Of a stretch of 8,193 nt of DNA, positions 6,511 through 8,193 are shown in pieces. Origin of the DNA: Candidatus Zixiibacteriota bacterium (GTDB lineage: Bacteria > Zixibacteria > MSB-5A5 > GN15 > PGXB01). Every line of letters begins with the position of its first letter. The first letter of the stretch is position 1. The stretch covers positions 1 through 8,193 of the forward strand of contig DAOWOO010000045.1 of the NCBI GenBank assembly GCA_030642025.1, in the 5' to 3' direction. Both the position numbers and the translations under genes were made by a program. Below the pieces are notes generated by a model that was not told the DNA's origin, searched no databases, and was given only the letters and a program-made list of their open reading frames with translations.

Positions 6511-7182
6511 ATGATTCATACCGTCTTTTTCGACTGTGGCGGAACGCTGGTAGGGGGTAAATCATCGTTGAAGGTATTAGCCGATAAACTCGATAAAAAT
6601 CGCTCCGATGAGATATTTCATTACCTTGTTGATCAGTTTATGAAATGCTATCTTGATGAAAACCCGCCGCGCTTTTACTCCATCCGCGAACTTTTGAAAC
6701 TGTCCGCCGGAACGGTCACCGAGAAATTCAACATGCCCGACATGAGCAGAGAAGTCGTTGAAATTTACCGCGATAACCATCTAAAAGGTGACTATATATT
6801 CGAGGATACTGTACCGGCCCTGGAACGGTTAAAAGCGATGAATGTCCGGATAATCCTGATTAGCGACGCCGACGCTGATGTTCTTCTGGAACAGTTGGAA
6901 GCTTTCGATATTTTACGTTTTTTCGATGAAAGGATTATCTCCAGCCATATCAAGGCTTATAAACCATCCGATACGGTAGTACAGAAGGCGCTTGCCTATT
7001 GTCGCAGGCCGTTGTCCGAAATCCTTTTTGTCGGGGATACTATTGTAGATATTAAAACGGCGCGCAAAATGAAGGTCCGATCAGCACTGATAAACCGCAA
7101 CGGCAAATTCAAATATGATGCCGACTTTTATATTGATACACTTGCCAGGATCCCGCACATAGCCGCAGAAACAGCCGGGTAG
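6511..7182 (+). CDS. HAD-superfamily hydrolase with non-canonical motif I
   Basis: This 223-residue protein has all four HAD motifs. Motif I is FFDCGGTL with nucleophile D8. Motif II is ILISD with S118. Motif III is the lysine in AYKPS (K151). Motif IV is FVGDTIVDIKTA with D176 and D180 for magnesium. An alpha-helical cap at about residues 17-95 places it in the class I, phosphatase or phosphoglycolate-phosphatase-like group. The usual second Asp of motif I (DxD, general acid) is G10. GG variants of motif I occur elsewhere in the superfamily, so the protein may still react with phosphoryl substrates, though perhaps slowly. The start is 6 bases after the preceding stop, with GGAGA at 6496-6500 as SD inside the upstream gene, so it is almost certainly cotranscribed. 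The substrate cannot be named from sequence. Confidence 0.92.
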   Translation: MIHTVFFDCGGTLVGGKSSLKVLADKLDKNRSDEIFHYLVDQFMKCYLDENPPRFYSIRELLKLSAGTVTEKFNMPDMSREVVEIYRDNHLKGDYIFEDTVPALERLKAMNVRIILISDADADVLLEQLEAFDILRFFDERIISSHIKAYKPSDTVVQKALAYCRRPLSEILFVGDTIVDIKTARKMKVRSALINRNGKFKYDADFYIDTLARIPHIAAETAG

Positions 7183-7204
7183 CCGATTCCGCTGGCATTT
7201 TTTT
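7172..7204 (+). terminator. Possible weak intrinsic terminator at the end of the secA block
   Basis: CAGC(C)GG at 7172-7178 can pair with CCGCTG at 7189-7194, giving six pairs with one bulged C and a ten-base loop. Seven T residues follow at 7198-7204. The stem overlaps the last HAD codons. It is short and imperfect, so the call is tentative, but it lies where the block would be expected to end before the next gene's own promoter. Confidence 0.3.
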
Positions 7205-7253
7205 AATTCATTCCCGGCCAAAATTGATTATAAGTGGTAAAACCGATGTTTAA

Positions 7254-7271
7254 TATAATTGCATTATGGAG
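7254..7271 (+). promoter_or_regulatory. TATAAT box and Shine-Dalgarno ahead of the omptin-like gene
   Basis: A perfect TATAAT lies at 7254-7259, in AT-rich DNA 20 bases before the ATG at 7279. No clear -35 lies 16-18 bases upstream; the nearest, TTGATT at 7224-7229, is 24 bases away. GGAG at 7268-7271 is a good ribosome site 7 bases before the ATG and supports that start. If the TATAAT is used, the 5' leader would be only about a dozen bases. The ribosome site is firmer than the promoter. Confidence 0.4.
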
Positions 7272-7278
7272 TAATAAT

Positions 7279-8193
7279 ATGCGTCAGATTACCATCAGTA
7301 TAGTCCTGGTAATTATCTTTCTGGCACAGCCCGTATTTGCCCAAAAGACAACCCGCTTTAGCGTGGCGCCGTCGGTTAAGTACGGTCTCGGATATACCGA
7401 GTATATTATGGACTTGGTTTACTTTGACAGCGAATTGAGCGAATATATCAGACTCAAGAGCGAACTTGAATTCCCGATGGATGTCATCATGCCGGGAGTT
7501 CAACTGGGTGTCCATTCTCTTCGGGATGGAAGAATCGACTGGTCGATAACAGTTGAATTTTATATAAATGCCAATAACCCCGGCGGTGAGATGACTGACC
7601 GCGACTGGAAAAACCCGGTAGGAATGCCCCTGTTTGAATTCAGCAATACCGTATCCGATGCCGAGCTGAGCGCCTTTTTTATCAGTCTCCGCGTCGGAAA
7701 GCTCTTTCTGACAAAACCGAAACTTGATCTTTCGTTCGTTCTTGGATATGACTATCAGAAACTTGATTACGACATTTTCGGGTACCGCGGGTGGCAGTAC
7801 GATGATGAAGGAATCCTCCGCCAGGTATCCGGTACCATGAAAGCTCTCGATTATGAAGTCAAATACTCCATGCCTCTTTTTGGACTGGCGGCCTGTGTGA
7901 ATCCCGATGGCCGAACCGAATTGAATATCGAAACTGTTTTCGGACCCGCGTTTGTCTCCGATTTCGATGATCACCTTCTGAGAAAGAAAACCGCCGAGGC
8001 CGACGGTACCGGTTTTATTATTTCAGCCTCGGGAAATGCTCGATTCTCTTTCGATTTCAGAAATCGCGCGCGCGGCGCTTTTTTTGATATAGATGCCGAT
8101 TTTAAATATATATCCGCTTCGACCGATCAAATCCAGAGATGGTATGGCGATGATCCCGCCACCGATAATTTCGATGACACCGGCACATATATA
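7279..8193 (+). CDS. Omptin-like outer-membrane protease (partial, C-terminus off the window)
   Basis: The frame is open for 305 codons to the right edge. It begins with a signal peptide (VLVIIFLAQPVFA, probable cleavage after A21). The rest alternates polar and hydrophobic residues in strand-length runs with many aromatics, as in an outer-membrane beta-barrel. Aligned by eye with E. coli OmpT, GGEMTDRDW (102-110) matches the OmpT GGNMVDQDW segment, so D107 and D109 correspond to catalytic Asp83 and Asp85. YSMPLFGL (196-203) matches KMPYIGL. SDFDDH (227-232) matches SDNDEH, so D230 and H232 correspond to Asp210 and His212, and D228 to Asp208 of the S1 pocket. The spacing D109-D230 (121) is close to that in OmpT (125). 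Omptins are LPS-dependent surface proteases that cut beside basic residues. Probably only some 15-25 residues are missing. The main alternative is an unrelated porin-like barrel, which would not explain the catalytic matches. Confidence 0.82.
   Translation, partial: MRQITISIVLVIIFLAQPVFAQKTTRFSVAPSVKYGLGYTEYIMDLVYFDSELSEYIRLKSELEFPMDVIMPGVQLGVHSLRDGRIDWSITVEFYINANNPGGEMTDRDWKNPVGMPLFEFSNTVSDAELSAFFISLRVGKLFLTKPKLDLSFVLGYDYQKLDYDIFGYRGWQYDDEGILRQVSGTMKALDYEVKYSMPLFGLAACVNPDGRTELNIETVFGPAFVSDFDDHLLRKKTAEADGTGFIISASGNARFSFDFRNRARGAFFDIDADFKYISASTDQIQRWYGDDPATDNFDDTGTYI

Noticed and set aside
7264..7974. A 236-codon open frame on the minus strand
   Set aside because: It lies opposite the omptin-like gene, which has a signal peptide, a ribosome site and matching catalytic motifs; the minus-strand product has no recognisable features.

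Overview
The window appears to come from a Gram-negative-type (diderm) bacterium of moderate GC content, most likely in the FCB superphylum (Bacteroidetes/Chlorobi relatives and candidate phyla such as Zixibacteria or Marinimicrobia). Three things point there. SecA carries the extra helical insert between the Walker B region and the cross-linking domain that I associate with FCB SecAs. The MCE/MlaD protein ends in the short C-terminal motif often seen in these groups. An outer membrane is implied by the MCE protein and by an omptin-like beta-barrel. The phylum is an inference; no rRNA or other decisive marker is present.

Layout: two divergent gene blocks are separated by about 440 bp (2671-3110). 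The minus-strand block reads leftward: rsgA (ribosome-assembly GTPase), an 85 bp AT-rich gap, a stand-alone MCE/MlaD-family lipid-transport protein, and a GH57 glycoside hydrolase/4-alpha-glucanotransferase whose ATG overlaps the MlaD stop codon and which runs off the left edge. The plus-strand block reads rightward: secA, then a small LMW-phosphatase/ArsC-fold protein 10 bp downstream, then a HAD-superfamily hydrolase 6 bp after that. After a 96 bp gap with a possible weak terminator and a TATAAT box comes a secreted outer-membrane protein that runs off the right edge.

The most notable gene is the last one. It aligns by eye with omptins (OmpT/Pla outer-membrane proteases) and keeps counterparts of all four catalytic residues (Asp83, Asp85, Asp210, His212) plus Asp208. 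Omptins are best known from Proteobacteria, so one beside an FCB-type SecA is unusual. A second oddity is that the two adjacent phosphatase-fold genes after secA keep their nucleophiles but lack the canonical general acid. The divergent intergenic region holds two perfect 14-bp palindromes placed near possible promoters, and a short coding-like minus-strand frame that overlaps the rsgA start.

The genes do not form a single pathway. They are housekeeping functions (ribosome maturation, protein export) with envelope functions (lipid trafficking, surface proteolysis) and storage-glucan metabolism. I saw no tRNA, rRNA, CRISPR array or mobile element.
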